Positions 9,235 through 19,350 of a stretch of 64,000 nucleotides of DNA are shown in pieces. Source of the stretch: Candidatus Babeliales bacterium (GTDB lineage Bacteria > Babelota > Babeliae > Babelales > JACPOV01); NCBI GenBank assembly GCA_036260945.1, contig DATALT010000002.1, positions 995,636 to 1,059,635 of the forward strand, read 5' to 3'. The position numbers and the translations under genes are program-made. The notes below the pieces were generated by a model. The model saw only the letters and a list, made by a program, of their open reading frames with translations, was not told the origin of the DNA and did not search any database. The number at the start of each line of letters is the position of its first letter. The stretch's first letter is position 1.

Positions 9235-10805
9235 GCCAAAAAAAGGCGATTATAATTGGAGCAGGGCCAGCAGGATTAACGGCGGCATATGAGCTTATTA
9301 AGCGCACAAATATCAAGCCAATTGTTTTAGAAAAAAGTGAACACTTAGGGGGAATTTCTCGCACGGTGAATTATCGCGGGAATCGTATTGATATCGGTGG
9401 GCATCGTTTTTTTTCAAAATCGGATCGTGTGATGAATTGGTGGGCAGAAATTCTGCCGCTTCAGGCACTTCAAGCAGGGCAAACCAACATTTCATACCAG
9501 AATAAATCGCGCTCAATTTTTGGTAACTTAAGTGGCCCAAATCCAGCGATTGAAGATCGGGTAATGCTTTTGCGCTCCAGAGTTTCGCGCATTTATTTTA
9601 AAAGAAAATTTTTCTCCTATCCGTTGCAATTTAATCCAGAAACGGTTCGGAATCTCGGTCTTACTTCAACTGTGAAAATTGGCGCAAGTTACATGAAAAG
9701 CTGCGCGTTTCCCATAAGAAAAGAAAAAAACCTAGAAGATTTTTTTATCAATCGTTTTGGAACTGAACTTTATCGCACATTTTTTAAATCGTACACAGAA
9801 AAAGTATGGGGCCTTTCATGCTCGCAAATTAGTCCTGAATGGGGCGCTCAGCGCATTAAAGGATTATCGGTTGCTAAAACAATCCAGCATTTTGCAAAAC
9901 AAATAATAGTGCCCAAAAAAAATGATATCGCCCAAAAGAACACTGAAACGAGCTTGATTGAACAATTTCTCTATCCCAAGTTCGGACCTGGCCAAATGTG
10001 GCAAGAGGTTGCCGATCGAGTCCGGGCGGGCGGTGGAGAGATCAGGATGGGTTGGCAGGTAAGCAAATTATATAAAGAAGATTCGTTAGTTTCAAAAGTG
10101 TGCGCATTTGATTCGCATACGGGGCAAGAAGAGTTGTTTGATACTTCGCACGTATTTTCTACTATGCCGGTTAAAGAGCTCGTGCAATCGTTTCAATGGC
10201 AAGCTCCTGCAGAGATTAAAATGCTGAGCGATGGTTTAATGTACCGCGATTTTATTACCGTAGGTTTACTTTTGAAAAAATTAAAAATTAAAGAAGCAGA
10301 TGGTGGCTTAATTAAAGATAATTGGATCTACATTCAAGAGCCTGACGTATTTGTCGGGCGTTTGCAAATTTTTAATAATTGGAGCCCGTACATGGTCGCC
10401 GATCCAAGTAATGTGTGGGTAGGGCTTGAATATTTTTGCAATGAAGGTGATGAACTTTGGAGCAAATCTGAATCGGACTTGATTGCGCTTGCTATTGAAG
10501 AAATGTATAAAATGGGGTTCATCGATCGAGCGGACGTTTTAGATGCGACCGTTTTACGCGTTGAGAAAACCTATCCTGCCTATTTTGGTACGTACAATAG
10601 ATTTGACCATATAAAAAATTATATCGATCAATTTAAAAATCTTTTTTTAGTTGGTAGGAATGGTATGCATAAATATAACAACCAAGACCATTCTATGCTG
10701 ACAGCGATGCAAGCGGTCGAAAATATAATTGCGGGCTCGCACGAAAAAGAGAATATTTGGGCCGTGAATACTGAGCAAGAATATCATGAATCTAAACGCG
10801 CTTAA
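9231..10805 (+). CDS. FAD-dependent oxidoreductase, UDP-galactopyranose mutase / protoporphyrinogen oxidase-like
   Basis: 524 residues, overlapping the previous gene by ATGA. The N terminus is a dinucleotide-binding fold with [13 protein letters not shown], an acidic strand end at [10 protein letters not shown] and then [13 protein letters not shown], typical of the NAD(P)-binding Rossmann-like/UGM-like flavoproteins found in polysaccharide clusters. No signal peptide. UGM interconverts UDP-galactopyranose and UDP-galactofuranose. This protein is longer than classical UGM (about 370-400 residues), so it may act on another sugar or on a lipid-linked substrate. The C-terminal [15 protein letters not shown] stretch is a conserved flavin-contact-like region. 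The family call is good; the exact reaction is open. Confidence 0.82.
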   Translation: MSQKKAIIIGAGPAGLTAAYELIKRTNIKPIVLEKSEHLGGISRTVNYRGNRIDIGGHRFFSKSDRVMNWWAEILPLQALQAGQTNISYQNKSRSIFGNLSGPNPAIEDRVMLLRSRVSRIYFKRKFFSYPLQFNPETVRNLGLTSTVKIGASYMKSCAFPIRKEKNLEDFFINRFGTELYRTFFKSYTEKVWGLSCSQISPEWGAQRIKGLSVAKTIQHFAKQIIVPKKNDIAQKNTETSLIEQFLYPKFGPGQMWQEVADRVRAGGGEIRMGWQVSKLYKEDSLVSKVCAFDSHTGQEELFDTSHVFSTMPVKELVQSFQWQAPAEIKMLSDGLMYRDFITVGLLLKKLKIKEADGGLIKDNWIYIQEPDVFVGRLQIFNNWSPYMVADPSNVWVGLEYFCNEGDELWSKSESDLIALAIEEMYKMGFIDRADVLDATVLRVEKTYPAYFGTYNRFDHIKNYIDQFKNLFLVGRNGMHKYNNQDHSMLTAMQAVENIIAGSHEKENIWAVNTEQEYHESKRA

Positions 10806-12231
10806 AAAGTCTTTACCAGAAATTTCTTCATGCGTATTCGTGCGCATTGGGACTGGCACCATTATTTTGATGATGATTTTGATGGGTATTGTGCAAGTCT
10901 ACGCTCCTTTTGACCAAGATGAGATTGAAGCGGTGCATACCGCATGGAAAATAATTCATGATGGCGTAATTTATCGAGATTTTTTTCAGCATCACCATCC
11001 GCTCTTGTATTATTTATTAGTTCCGGTGATCAAACTATTTGGCGAGGTATTTCGTACACTGTTAATTATTCGTATGATTGTTTTTTTCCAATATTTTTTA
11101 ATTGGGCTCGTTACCTATTTTCTTTCCAAGCGTTTATTTAATGCAGAAATTGCGATGCTCAGCGCTTATTTATTATTAACAGCAATGATTTTTACCAAAC
11201 TTTTGCAAATCAGGCCAGACGGCCCGCAAGTTTTGTGCGGCATGATTTCGTTATTGTTTTTATTTAATTTTTTCGAACAACAGAAAAAATTAAAGCGTTG
11301 GGCGCAGCTCGTGATAAGCGCATTATTTTTATCGCTCTCTTTTTTGTTTTTGCAAAAAGCGATTTTTTTGATCGCGGCAATAGCTGTAATTTTTCTGCTG
11401 CAGGTTTATAAGCGAGAAATTTCTTTTTTAGAATGCGTTGTTTATGCGGTCGCTTTTTTGGCGCCAATCATTGGTTATTTTGCCTACTTATCGGTTGTTG
11501 GGGCTTGGGAGCTGTATTATAAATTTAATTGGCTGCTCAATGCGATGCATACCGGTAGGTTTTTGCCATTTTATACGTTGCAACTCTTGGCAACGAGTCA
11601 ATTGCTATGCGCATGTTATCCAATTGGCATTTTTTATTATCTTGAAACCTATTATCAAAAAATAATTGCATGGTGCTCAGTTTGGCTTTTATTTGCTGCA
11701 ATCGTTATTGCAAAATTTTCGTATGCGCAATATTATGCACCCGCAATTCCGCTCATGGCGATGATCGCAGGCTGTGCGATTTATAAGATATGCTTAGGAA
11801 ATCCCTATAAAATGCTCATGATTATGTTTGCACTTACGTGGGGATCAATAATTGGAAACAGCTATCAAGTTGTAAAAATGGCTGTGAAAGGAATTAATCG
11901 CGAGTCGCATGAAAAAATTAATTTTGTGCTAAATAATGCTCCCGAAGGTTCATCGGTTTACGATGGAAAAAGTTTTTTTAACCTGTTTCGGCACGATATC
12001 GATTTCTTTTGGTTTGAAGCGCGGATGAATCATGAGAAATCTGATTTAATTCCAATTTATGAGAGACTGACCGGAAATAAATATGATGTGCATATGGCGA
12101 TTGAAAAACATAAACCTGTGATAATCTCAAGTTATTATATAGATCTTTCCAGTGAGTTTATCGTGTCCAATTACGAACGGTCAGTTCCATTGTATGATCT
12201 GTTTCTAAAAACCACGTTCCTAAAACGCTAA
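10786..12231 (+). CDS. Polytopic GT39/PMT-like (GT-C) glycosyltransferase
   Basis: 481 residues, overlapping the FAD enzyme gene by 20 bases. About ten hydrophobic segments are visible. The first external loop has the acidic motif DQDEIEA followed by [15 protein letters not shown], a pattern of the dolichyl-phosphate-mannose-protein mannosyltransferase / ArnT superfamily, where an Asp/Glu pair is catalytic. Such enzymes transfer a sugar from a polyprenyl-phosphate carrier outside the membrane. A soluble C-terminal tail of about 110 residues follows the last membrane segment. It would complement the GT2 polyprenyl-phosphate-sugar synthases at 17.6 and 23.7 kb (inference). Confidence 0.82.
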   Translation: MNLNALKKSLPEISSCVFVRIGTGTIILMMILMGIVQVYAPFDQDEIEAVHTAWKIIHDGVIYRDFFQHHHPLLYYLLVPVIKLFGEVFRTLLIIRMIVFFQYFLIGLVTYFLSKRLFNAEIAMLSAYLLLTAMIFTKLLQIRPDGPQVLCGMISLLFLFNFFEQQKKLKRWAQLVISALFLSLSFLFLQKAIFLIAAIAVIFLLQVYKREISFLECVVYAVAFLAPIIGYFAYLSVVGAWELYYKFNWLLNAMHTGRFLPFYTLQLLATSQLLCACYPIGIFYYLETYYQKIIAWCSVWLLFAAIVIAKFSYAQYYAPAIPLMAMIAGCAIYKICLGNPYKMLMIMFALTWGSIIGNSYQVVKMAVKGINRESHEKINFVLNNAPEGSSVYDGKSFFNLFRHDIDFFWFEARMNHEKSDLIPIYERLTGNKYDVHMAIEKHKPVIISSYYIDLSSEFIVSNYERSVPLYDLFLKTTFLKR

Positions 12232-12237
12232 TCCTAG

Positions 12238-12561
12238 ATGTTCGAATTGCGCTTAATGTGTCACTGTTATGATTTGTTGAATGTGCTAATTTTTTTCGGC
12301 GTAAAATCTTCTATCTCGAGAAATATTTTTATATCATCAGATCAAACCATAAGAAATCAATACTCGTTATTTCTTGCTGAGTGCCCTAAGTATTTGATAA
12401 TTTCAAATTCATTATTAGAAATTGCGACTTGGGAATTTATCGGTATGCAAAATGTTAGCATTGCGGAAATAGAAAAAAATTTAATTATTATCGTCTTTAA
12501 AAATATTATTTTTCTATGCTATTATTCTTCTTTAAAAAAAATGATTTTGATCACATTGTAA
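12238..12561 (+). CDS. Doubtful small open frame after the GT39 gene
   Basis: 107 codons beginning six bases after the GT39 stop, without a recognisable ribosome site. It is hydrophobic at the start and end, and I recognise no family. It may be a decayed gene or a chance frame filling the 355-base gap before the next gene. Otherwise the gap (12232-12586) shows only A/T-rich sequence. Confidence 0.22.
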   Translation: MFELRLMCHCYDLLNVLIFFGVKSSISRNIFISSDQTIRNQYSLFLAECPKYLIISNSLLEIATWEFIGMQNVSIAEIEKNLIIIVFKNIIFLCYYSSLKKMILITL

Positions 12562-12586
12562 CCAATTAGAAATTTAAATTAACCAA

Positions 12587-13267
12587 ATGTTCAAAACCTT
12601 AACTCTTATTTTTTTTGCAGTAAATATGCATATTCAGGGCAAGGAGATCATAGTTTTGACAGCTGCGCTTGCCGATAATAATTTTGAATTTAGAAAGCAG
12701 CAGTATATTAAAGCGTTCAAAACCTTAAAAAAATATAGATATAAAAAGTTCTATATCATAGAAGCGCTTAAGAAAAATGGGCCGACCTTTCTCGATGAGT
12801 ATTCCAAAAATGTATTCTATTCAGGTGCCAACAATTTTTCATTGCGAGACAAGGGGCTTAACGAAGGGATAACAATGCTTGAAGGATTGCGCCATTTTCG
12901 ATTTGATACGGACGATATGATAATAAAATTAACTGGGCGATGGTGTTTGGTTTCAAAATATTTTCTTAAGCTTGTGAAAAAAAATCGAAATAAGTATCAC
13001 GCTATCGCTAAGGTATGTAACAAATATGCATTAACCCAATGCTTTGCAATGAGATATGCCCAATTTTTAAAAATGCTCCAAAGCTTTGATTATCACGCCT
13101 TAGATCAAAAAGGAATAACTATTGAGCGCGCTGTTGGAGGATATTTAGCCGATAAGGCGGCTAGTGGTGAGCTCAGGGTTTTGTTTATTGATAAATTGGA
13201 CATAGGGGTAGACCCGTTTGGAAGTACCACCTATCCACATCATTTGCATGGAGAGGTCAGGCTGTGA
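12587..13267 (+). CDS. Secreted glycosyltransferase-like protein of a family duplicated at 34.7 kb
   Basis: 226 residues. A short hydrophobic N terminus ending near IQGKE resembles a weak signal peptide. It is clearly paralogous to the protein at 34704-35411: shared LTAALA near the N terminus, then EALKKNGPTFLDxYSKN, NEGITML and FDxDDMIIKLTGR. The DDMIIKLTGR block sits where a GT-A enzyme would place its metal/substrate site, and K(L/I)xGR is common in capsule-type glycosyltransferases, so I call it glycosyltransferase-like. That is inference without a clear DXD. No convincing SD precedes the ATG. It is convergent with the FkbM gene. Confidence 0.65.
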   Translation: MFKTLTLIFFAVNMHIQGKEIIVLTAALADNNFEFRKQQYIKAFKTLKKYRYKKFYIIEALKKNGPTFLDEYSKNVFYSGANNFSLRDKGLNEGITMLEGLRHFRFDTDDMIIKLTGRWCLVSKYFLKLVKKNRNKYHAIAKVCNKYALTQCFAMRYAQFLKMLQSFDYHALDQKGITIERAVGGYLADKAASGELRVLFIDKLDIGVDPFGSTTYPHHLHGEVRL

Positions 13268-13281
13268 TGGTCATGGTTTCG

Positions 13282-14007
13282 TTATTCTCGAACAAATAGG
13301 GCATCCCCAAACCACTCACCAGCAGTACTTAAAGCCTTTAATATAAATCCTTCCGCTTCAAGAAATTTCTTGATATCAGCAAAAAGATATTGACCAAGAT
13401 ACGCTTCTATAAATTCAACTTCAGTTAAAATGGCTTTCACAGTTTTTAAAATCTTTGGAGAGCCCTTTAGCATATTCATTTCGTAACCCTGCATATCAAG
13501 CCAAAGGAAATCAACATGTGTAATACCGTTTTGCGCTGCCCATGTGTCTAGGGTTGTGGTTTTAACAGAAATTTGAGTTGGGAAGGAAAGCTGTGGAGTA
13601 AGCACCGTATGCTCCTTTGGCGGCAAAAGTGAGCTTGAAGCCGACGCTACGCCCGGATTTTCAGCTAATTCTGAGACATAGAATAGAGATTCTCCATCTT
13701 TATCCGATAGTGCCATCTGATAGGTAAATATATTTTTTACACCCTGCGTTTTAGTTAAGACTTTATTGTATAGCTCAGGTACAGGTTCGAATGAATGTAC
13801 GGTACAATTCGTTATGGTCTTGGCCAAATGCACCGAGTCGGCCCCGTCATAAGCGCCAGCTTCGACTATTATGGGTTTTTCTGGCATCAGCTTTGCAACA
13901 TAGGGCAAGATTTCGTGAGCATAATAAAAGCTAGATACGTTTGCTTTTAATGAGATGGATAACAGAAAACTAATTGAAAGAGTAAAGATTTTGTAGTATA
14001 TCTCCAA
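13282..14007 (-). CDS. FkbM-family methyltransferase with signal peptide
   Basis: 241 residues, TTG start with AAGGAG at the right distance. The first about 22 residues are a hydrophobic signal sequence. The rest is a class I SAM methyltransferase of the FkbM/Methyltransf_21 type: IIVEAGAYDGADS (SAM motif I), VHSFEPVPELY (ribose-binding acidic strand), then TTLDTWA and VDFLWLDMQGYEMNMLKG, the family hallmark. FkbM proteins O-methylate sugars or polyketides. The export signal on a SAM-dependent enzyme is unusual (see findings). A second secreted FkbM-like gene lies at 37541-38245. Confidence 0.88.
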   Translation of the reverse strand: MEIYYKIFTLSISFLLSISLKANVSSFYYAHEILPYVAKLMPEKPIIVEAGAYDGADSVHLAKTITNCTVHSFEPVPELYNKVLTKTQGVKNIFTYQMALSDKDGESLFYVSELAENPGVASASSSLLPPKEHTVLTPQLSFPTQISVKTTTLDTWAAQNGITHVDFLWLDMQGYEMNMLKGSPKILKTVKAILTEVEFIEAYLGQYLFADIKKFLEAEGFILKALSTAGEWFGDALFVRE

Positions 14008-14173
14008 CTGATCTCCTTGTTATTTGTAGAAAAAAAAATCATTAAGAAAATAATATACTAGTTGTCTATTTGTAAACAAATTGTCTTGCTCATGTTTAGT
14101 CAATCAACAGTTAAGTAGGCTCAATGCCAACAATCAGCAAAGACAAAGCAAGTCACTGCATGATGGAGTTAGA

Positions 14174-14980
14174 ATGAATCAATATCAGTTAAAAGAATCA
14201 GTGAAAAAGTATTGGAATAAGGCGAGTTGCGGTACTGGTATTGCACGTGGTCAAAAATTTTCAAGAGATTATTTTCAACAAATAGAAGAGTATCGGTATC
14301 AAATTGAGCCGGAGATCTTTGCGTTTGCGCAATTTACGCGCTTTCGAGGAAAAAGAGTGTTAGAAGTTGGGGTTGGTGCAGGCACCGATTTTCTTCAATG
14401 GGTACGAGCTGGTGCCAAGGCTTATGGAATTGATCTGACATCCGAAGCGATAGAAAATGTAAGCCATCGGCTGATGCACGAAGGATTATTACCTTATGAT
14501 TTGCAAGTAGCTGATGCAGAAAATATTCCTTATCCAGATAACTCATTTGATTTAGTTTACTCCTGGGGAGTTATCCATCATTCACCAGACACCGTCAGGT
14601 GTTTGGGCGAAATAATTCGTGTGTGTAGGCCAGGTGGCGTCATCAAGCTAATGATTTATCACAGATATTCACTTTTCGCATTTTATCGTTATTTACTAAC
14701 TAGTGCGTTTATAGGAAAACCCTTTAGGTCGTTGAGGGATGTCCTTTTCTATGATCAGGAGAGTGTTGGAACAAAGGCATATACATTCAGGGAGGTAAAG
14801 CAGATGCTTGGCACATATCCCGTGAAAATCCAGCAAATTAAAGCGACCGTGAGTTATCATGATTTGTTGCTATATAAATCATGGCCATTTAGGTTTGCAG
14901 CCTATATACTAGCATCGGTTCTCGGGTGGAATAGATGTGGTTGGTTCATGACAATCGAGCTCCAAAAAAATAATAATTGA
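14174..14980 (+). CDS. Class I SAM-dependent methyltransferase (cytoplasmic)
   Basis: 268 residues from the ATG at 14174, which has GGAG five bases upstream; the frame extends back to a TTG at 14081 without such a site. Motifs: RVLEVGVGAGTDFLQWV (SAM motif I), YGIDLTSEAI, FDLVYSWGVIHHSPD (motif II/post-I of the UbiE/Methyltransf_11 type) and VCRPGGVIKLMIYH. No signal peptide. It belongs to the same subfamily as the pseudogene at 35.4-36.4 kb (shared WxxGVIHHSP and the following MxxYxxxSxxxFYxL). Likely methylates a sugar or lipid-linked glycan; substrate unknown. Confidence 0.87.
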   Translation: MNQYQLKESVKKYWNKASCGTGIARGQKFSRDYFQQIEEYRYQIEPEIFAFAQFTRFRGKRVLEVGVGAGTDFLQWVRAGAKAYGIDLTSEAIENVSHRLMHEGLLPYDLQVADAENIPYPDNSFDLVYSWGVIHHSPDTVRCLGEIIRVCRPGGVIKLMIYHRYSLFAFYRYLLTSAFIGKPFRSLRDVLFYDQESVGTKAYTFREVKQMLGTYPVKIQQIKATVSYHDLLLYKSWPFRFAAYILASVLGWNRCGWFMTIELQKNNN

Positions 14981-15076
14981 GGGCTTAAATTTAATGATGT
15001 ACTTTCTGGTTAAGCTTATCTATTAAGGCCGCCCAATCAATAGTTGATGGAAGCTTTAAACTAATTAGGAGCTCTC

Positions 15077-16534
15077 GTGAGACGAGTGATGAGGAAAAAA
15101 ACGAAAAAAATAAATTTAAGTTTTGTGGCCGCTTTGGCAGTTATTTTTTCTAGTTCTCTCAAATCTGACTGGTCAGATTTAGGTGAAGCATTTGACGACT
15201 TGATGGGAAAGTATGCTAGCCCATGGTATCAGGCTTGCAGGGAAAATAAAGCAGCGGAACCTTGGTTTAGAGACACCACCTTTGCATACTCGTTTGCTCG
15301 AGCTCAATTCGAGACATATTCTATTCATTGTTCCCGGAATGAAAATAAAGAATTACAAATCCCAAAGATTATTCATCAGATATGGTTGGGAGGTCCCCTC
15401 CCAGAGGCTTATGTTTCCTGGACTAAAACCTGGCAGGAGCATCACCCAGACTGGACTTATATTATATGGGGTGATGATGATTTACCTTTACTTCCTTTAG
15501 TCAATAAAAAGTTATTTGATAAAGCATCTAATTTTGGAGAAAAGTCGGATATCCTGAGACTTGAGTTGCTCAACTTATATGGAGGTTTATATATCGACAC
15601 CGATTATGAATGTTATAAATCATTTGACGCATTCCACTATGCAAATAGCTTTTATGCAAGTGCGTTGTCATTAGGCTATTGTGGAATTGGTCTATGTAAT
15701 GGATTGGTGGCGGCAGCGCCGGCCCACCCACTCATAAAGAAATTGGTTGCAGGGATGGGAGAATCATCTACCTTGCCAACACTGAGCGAGAGAACAGGGC
15801 CGATGTATTTTACGCGTATTTTTTTTGAAACTGTTCCGCAGGCTTCTAAGGGAGTCGTTGCTTATCCTCCGCGCTATTTTACACCAGGTCAAGATGACTC
15901 AATAAGTCATAAAGAGATTAGCACCTATGCAAATCATTGGTTTGCATGTAGTTGGGGCAAATCATTTGAAAATGAAAGAAGAATTAACGTAAATACCCGA
16001 GTGGAGAGAATGCTTACCGGGCGCTATTTTGAAGAAAAAAATAACAACAGTCTTGTTCAAGATAAGCAAGGTGTCCTATCGAGGTTGATTGAATCTTTAG
16101 AGGTAAGTCGAGTGACAGAATTAGGGGCTTGCAGCTTTATTGTTGGTGATGAACAATTTGCTAATGTTACCTATAAAGCATTGAGCCCTGTTAAGTTTTT
16201 AGTTTTAAATTACCGCATCGCATATCCTGATGAAAATAGAAGCTATTTATGGAAAGATTGGACTCAAGATTCCCTTCCCGAGGCAGAGCTATTGATGCTT
16301 GGCGATATATTAGATTATCTATCGTTTGAAGAGTGTCATCTCATGCTAAAAAGGGCTATTGATAGTGGTGCACAGTTTCTCCTTATTGCTCATGATCAGG
16401 GCGCAGAGAATGTTGAGAATAGTACGGATAAAAAAAGACAATTAAATTTATGCGCAACTCCGTTTAACTTGCCCAAACCTGAAAGAATAGTTGCTCTTGG
16501 AGATCGAAATTATGGAATTTGGAAACTTAACTAA
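15077..16534 (+). CDS. Secreted GT32 glycosyltransferase fused to a methyltransferase-like C-terminal domain
   Basis: 485 residues, GTG start with AGGAG five bases upstream. An extended basic N terminus and a hydrophobic stretch (about 13-28) form a signal peptide. Residues 95-320 are a GT32 (Och1/capsular DXD-type) domain: IPKIIHQIWLGG, HHPDWTYIIW, NFGEKSDILRLELL and the catalytic DTD at 174-176. The last about 150 residues resemble the secreted methyltransferase encoded next door (DSLPEAELLMLGDILDYLS against DWLPKADLILCRDCLVHLS) but lack its PCGDFNWM SAM motif. So it is probably a degenerated or repurposed domain. A paralog without this tail is at 22661. Confidence 0.85.
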   Translation: MRRVMRKKTKKINLSFVAALAVIFSSSLKSDWSDLGEAFDDLMGKYASPWYQACRENKAAEPWFRDTTFAYSFARAQFETYSIHCSRNENKELQIPKIIHQIWLGGPLPEAYVSWTKTWQEHHPDWTYIIWGDDDLPLLPLVNKKLFDKASNFGEKSDILRLELLNLYGGLYIDTDYECYKSFDAFHYANSFYASALSLGYCGIGLCNGLVAAAPAHPLIKKLVAGMGESSTLPTLSERTGPMYFTRIFFETVPQASKGVVAYPPRYFTPGQDDSISHKEISTYANHWFACSWGKSFENERRINVNTRVERMLTGRYFEEKNNNSLVQDKQGVLSRLIESLEVSRVTELGACSFIVGDEQFANVTYKALSPVKFLVLNYRIAYPDENRSYLWKDWTQDSLPEAELLMLGDILDYLSFEECHLMLKRAIDSGAQFLLIAHDQGAENVENSTDKKRQLNLCATPFNLPKPERIVALGDRNYGIWKLN

Positions 16535-16550
16535 TAAAGAAGGAGTTATT

Positions 16551-17225
16551 GTGAAGAAGAACTTATTGCCGCTTATGGTAATAGTTTGTTGTTTTGCTAA
16601 AGAGGTACGTGTACGTGCGAGTGAAAAGCCTTCTGTTGAGCACGTATTCACGAATATATACGAAAAAGGATTGTGGTGGACGGGAGAAACTAACTCTGGG
16701 TGTGGTTCTAGTCTATACAACACGCAATTGATACGACAAGAAATTCCAAGAATTATTAAACAGTATGGTGTAGAAAGTTTATTAGATATTCCCTGCGGCG
16801 ACTTTAATTGGATGAAATTTGTTGATTTAGGTATTGATTATATAGGTGCAGATATTGTCGGAAGTTTGATAAACGAAAATAAAAGAATGCACCAGGGAGA
16901 AAAAAGAACTTTTGTGCAGCTCAACATTATTACCGATTGGTTGCCTAAAGCAGATTTGATTTTATGCCGTGATTGTTTGGTACATTTATCGATTGCACAA
17001 ATTTGGCAAACGTTGCGTAATATTAAGCGCAGTGGCTGTAAATATTTATTAACAACGTGCTACTCAGAGACTCAAACAAATAGTGACATAAGCGCTGGTA
17101 GCTGGAGAACGATAAATTTAACTAAAGAGCCATTTAATTTTCCGATGCCTTTATTATCTGTAAATGAGGGATATGAAGGAGATAAGTGTTTGATGATGTG
17201 GAAGATAGAGGATCTCCCCTGCTAA
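16551..17225 (+). CDS. Secreted SAM-dependent methyltransferase-like protein (paralog at 21955)
   Basis: 224 residues from GTG 16551, chosen because AAGGAG lies directly upstream and the protein then begins with a clean signal peptide (two Lys, hydrophobic core, about 18-24 residues). The methyltransferase core has LLDIPCGDFNWM (motif I), YIGADIVGSLI, DLILCRDCLVHLS and a conserved C-terminal block WRTINLTKEPFNFPxP. It shares all of these with the 231-residue protein at 21955. It follows the GT32 fusion gene by 16 bases, so they are likely co-transcribed. Substrate unknown; export of a SAM enzyme is the odd point. Confidence 0.83.
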   Translation: MKKNLLPLMVIVCCFAKEVRVRASEKPSVEHVFTNIYEKGLWWTGETNSGCGSSLYNTQLIRQEIPRIIKQYGVESLLDIPCGDFNWMKFVDLGIDYIGADIVGSLINENKRMHQGEKRTFVQLNIITDWLPKADLILCRDCLVHLSIAQIWQTLRNIKRSGCKYLLTTCYSETQTNSDISAGSWRTINLTKEPFNFPMPLLSVNEGYEGDKCLMMWKIEDLPC

Positions 17226-17342
17226 AAAAAATTAGAGCGATTGCAGTTTGATTATTTTATTAATAAGATGCCCTAGCAAAAAGTTGATAGGTTTTTCATG
17301 ATGCATTAATTACGCCAAATTATTTTTATTGTTGGAGAGACG

Positions 17343-17600
17343 ATGGAATATAGTCGTTCTATTTTTTTTATTACTTTTTCGATTCTGCCATATGTCGCTT
17401 CCTTAGGGCTAAGCTGTTCTGATGTTGGTCTTAATTCCATCAGTAATTTGAATTCAAAAAAAAGCCAATATCATTCTTTTGCTAGAGCTAAAGCTTTTTC
17501 TTTAAGCTTCGGTGAAGCTACTGCCCTCAAATCGTGTGTTGCTAACCCAAGCTCAAGTATTAGAAAATATTTTGAGCTTAAAGATGATGACTTTTCCTAA
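17343..17600 (+). CDS. Small secreted hypothetical protein
   Basis: 85 residues, ATG with GGAGAG upstream. The N terminus (about 20 residues, ending near VASLG) looks like a signal peptide; the rest is Ser-rich with no recognisable domain. It sits alone between a methyltransferase and a GT2 gene. The ribosome site and signal peptide favour a real gene, but the low complexity means it could be spurious. Confidence 0.4.
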   Translation: MEYSRSIFFITFSILPYVASLGLSCSDVGLNSISNLNSKKSQYHSFARAKAFSLSFGEATALKSCVANPSSSIRKYFELKDDDFS

Positions 17601-17606
17601 ACATAT

Positions 17607-18668
17607 TTGTGTGCTAAAATCCCTGTGAAAAGTAAGGGAAGCGCAAATGAAAGTACGCAATTGGAACAAAAGTTGGAAGCAAAAAATAAATTAATTTCGA
17701 TTATTTTGCCGATTTATAATGAGGAAGAAAATATTTTGCTCGTATATAAAGAGCTGAATGTCATTTTTGAGCAACTTAAAAATTATGATTTTGAAATAAT
17801 CTTTGTAAATGATGGCAGTAGTGATAAATCGAGGTATTTAATTGAAAAATTAGCCAATTCTGATGATAGAGTAATCAGTATTAATTTTAGTCGCAATTTT
17901 GGGCATCAAATGGCGCTTACGGCCGGCTATGACCATGCAGGCGGAGATGCAGTAATTACCATGGACGCAGATCTCCAGGATCCTCCGAAGCTTCTTATTG
18001 AAATGCTCGAAAAATGGGAGCGGGGAGTGCAAGTGGTTTATGCGCGCCGCGCAGATCGACAGGATTCATTTCTAAAAAAAATTACGGCGGTTTGGTATTA
18101 CAGACTTCTCGACCGGATTTCAGACGTGCACATGCCGCGTAATGTTGGAGATTTTAGACTTATTGACAAAAAGGTTCTGGAAACGATAAAAAATTGTCGC
18201 GAAAAATCGCGCTATTTGCGCGGTATGGTTGCATGGTCTGGGTTCGAATCTGCATACGTTGATTTCCATAGACCAAATCGTCATGCAGGTCAAACAGGCT
18301 ACACCTGGGCCAAAATGATCAAATTAGCGTTTGATGGAATGACCGGCTTTTCTCTTTTTCCACTTCGCCTAGCGGCATTTATTGGCATGTTTGTAATAGC
18401 TACCGGTTGCTTAATGTTTCTCTTTATCTGCTGCGATACTATTTTTTACGGTATTTACTATCCCCTTTTTAAATGGCTCACAACCATCATGTATATTTTC
18501 ATGGGAGTCCAGTTTCTTTTGATGTGGATTCTTGGCGAATATATTGGTAGGATTTTTGAACAACAAAAAGGACGACCTCTTTATATTATTGACACTGTTG
18601 TTAAACAAAAAGAAATAGCGGCATCGCAAAAAAGGGATGAGAATGAGCCACATCAATCAAGAGTTTGA
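17607..18668 (+). CDS. GT2 polyprenyl-phosphate glycosyltransferase (DPM1/GtrB/ArnC-like)
   Basis: 353 residues with the TTG given; the true start is uncertain (no good SD at the TTG or at GTG 17625), and homology begins at about residue 30 (LISIILPIYNEEEN). GT-A motifs: FVNDGSSDKS, FSRNFGHQMAL and MDADLQDPP, with DAD as the metal ligand. Two C-terminal membrane helices and EYIGRIFEQQKGRPLYI are diagnostic of bactoprenyl-phosphate glycosyltransferases. These charge polyprenyl phosphate with a sugar for later use by GT-C enzymes outside. It overlaps the next methyltransferase gene. A close paralog is at 23669. Confidence 0.9.
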   Translation: MCAKIPVKSKGSANESTQLEQKLEAKNKLISIILPIYNEEENILLVYKELNVIFEQLKNYDFEIIFVNDGSSDKSRYLIEKLANSDDRVISINFSRNFGHQMALTAGYDHAGGDAVITMDADLQDPPKLLIEMLEKWERGVQVVYARRADRQDSFLKKITAVWYYRLLDRISDVHMPRNVGDFRLIDKKVLETIKNCREKSRYLRGMVAWSGFESAYVDFHRPNRHAGQTGYTWAKMIKLAFDGMTGFSLFPLRLAAFIGMFVIATGCLMFLFICCDTIFYGIYYPLFKWLTTIMYIFMGVQFLLMWILGEYIGRIFEQQKGRPLYIIDTVVKQKEIAASQKRDENEPHQSRV

Positions 18669-19350
18669 TCAGTTCGCGCAAAACTATCGCGAAAACTTAG
18701 ACAAATCACTTTCGCTTTCAGGAGAATCAAGCTCGTATTTTGCTGAGCTTAAAGTGCGTAAACTTGCTGAGTGGTTCCCAGGAATTATTGATAAGAAAAT
18801 TGTTATTCTTGACTTTGGGTGCGGCGATGGAATGATGACTGGTTACATGGCTAACTATTTTAAAAATGCAGAAATTTACGGTGCAGATCCATCCCCAAAG
18901 AGCATTGAGATTGCTCAAAAAAAATATCCAAAACTGCACTTTTTCATTAGCTCAGATTCATCAACGCAGCTTGATTTTGTCGATGGCATGTTTGATATTA
19001 TATGCGCAGCAGGAGCTTTCCATCACATTCCATTTGATATGCACCAAGGATATATGGATGAAATTGCGCGGGTATTAAAACCGGGCGGCTCATTTGTTTT
19101 ATTTGAACTTAATCCGCTCAATCCACTTACCGTTCGCACATTTAACAATAACCCTATCGATCAAAATGCAAAAATGCTGACGCCGTGGTATGCATATCGA
19201 TTAACTAATTCGCGTGGCAGGTCAAAAATTAAATTTTATTGTTTTTTCCCCAGTGTTTTGCGGTGGCTGCGATTTACAGAAAAGTTTTTAGCAAAAATTC
19301 CCTGCGGGGCACTCTATGCTGTTATAATGCAAAAAAAAATTAAACAGTGA
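18643..19350 (+). CDS. Class I SAM-dependent methyltransferase
   Basis: 235 residues from the second of two close ATGs (18637, 18643); 18643 has GGG at a workable distance. Motifs: IVILDFGCGDGMMTGYMA (motif I), YGADPSPKSIEIA, FDIICAAGAFHHIP and RVLKPGGSFVLFE, a Methyltransf_11/UbiE-type enzyme. No signal peptide. It overlaps the GT2 gene start-to-end and is followed by a GTGA overlap with the next membrane protein gene, so the three are translationally coupled. Probably methylates the lipid-linked sugar made by this operon (inference). Confidence 0.87.
   Translation: MSHINQEFDQFAQNYRENLDKSLSLSGESSSYFAELKVRKLAEWFPGIIDKKIVILDFGCGDGMMTGYMANYFKNAEIYGADPSPKSIEIAQKKYPKLHFFISSDSSTQLDFVDGMFDIICAAGAFHHIPFDMHQGYMDEIARVLKPGGSFVLFELNPLNPLTVRTFNNNPIDQNAKMLTPWYAYRLTNSRGRSKIKFYCFFPSVLRWLRFTEKFLAKIPCGALYAVIMQKKIKQ

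Noticed and set aside
18241..18262. GGTTCGAATC resembling a tRNA T-loop
   Set aside because: It lies inside the GT2 coding sequence, with no acceptor stem or anticodon arm around it. No tRNA gene was found in the intergenic regions.
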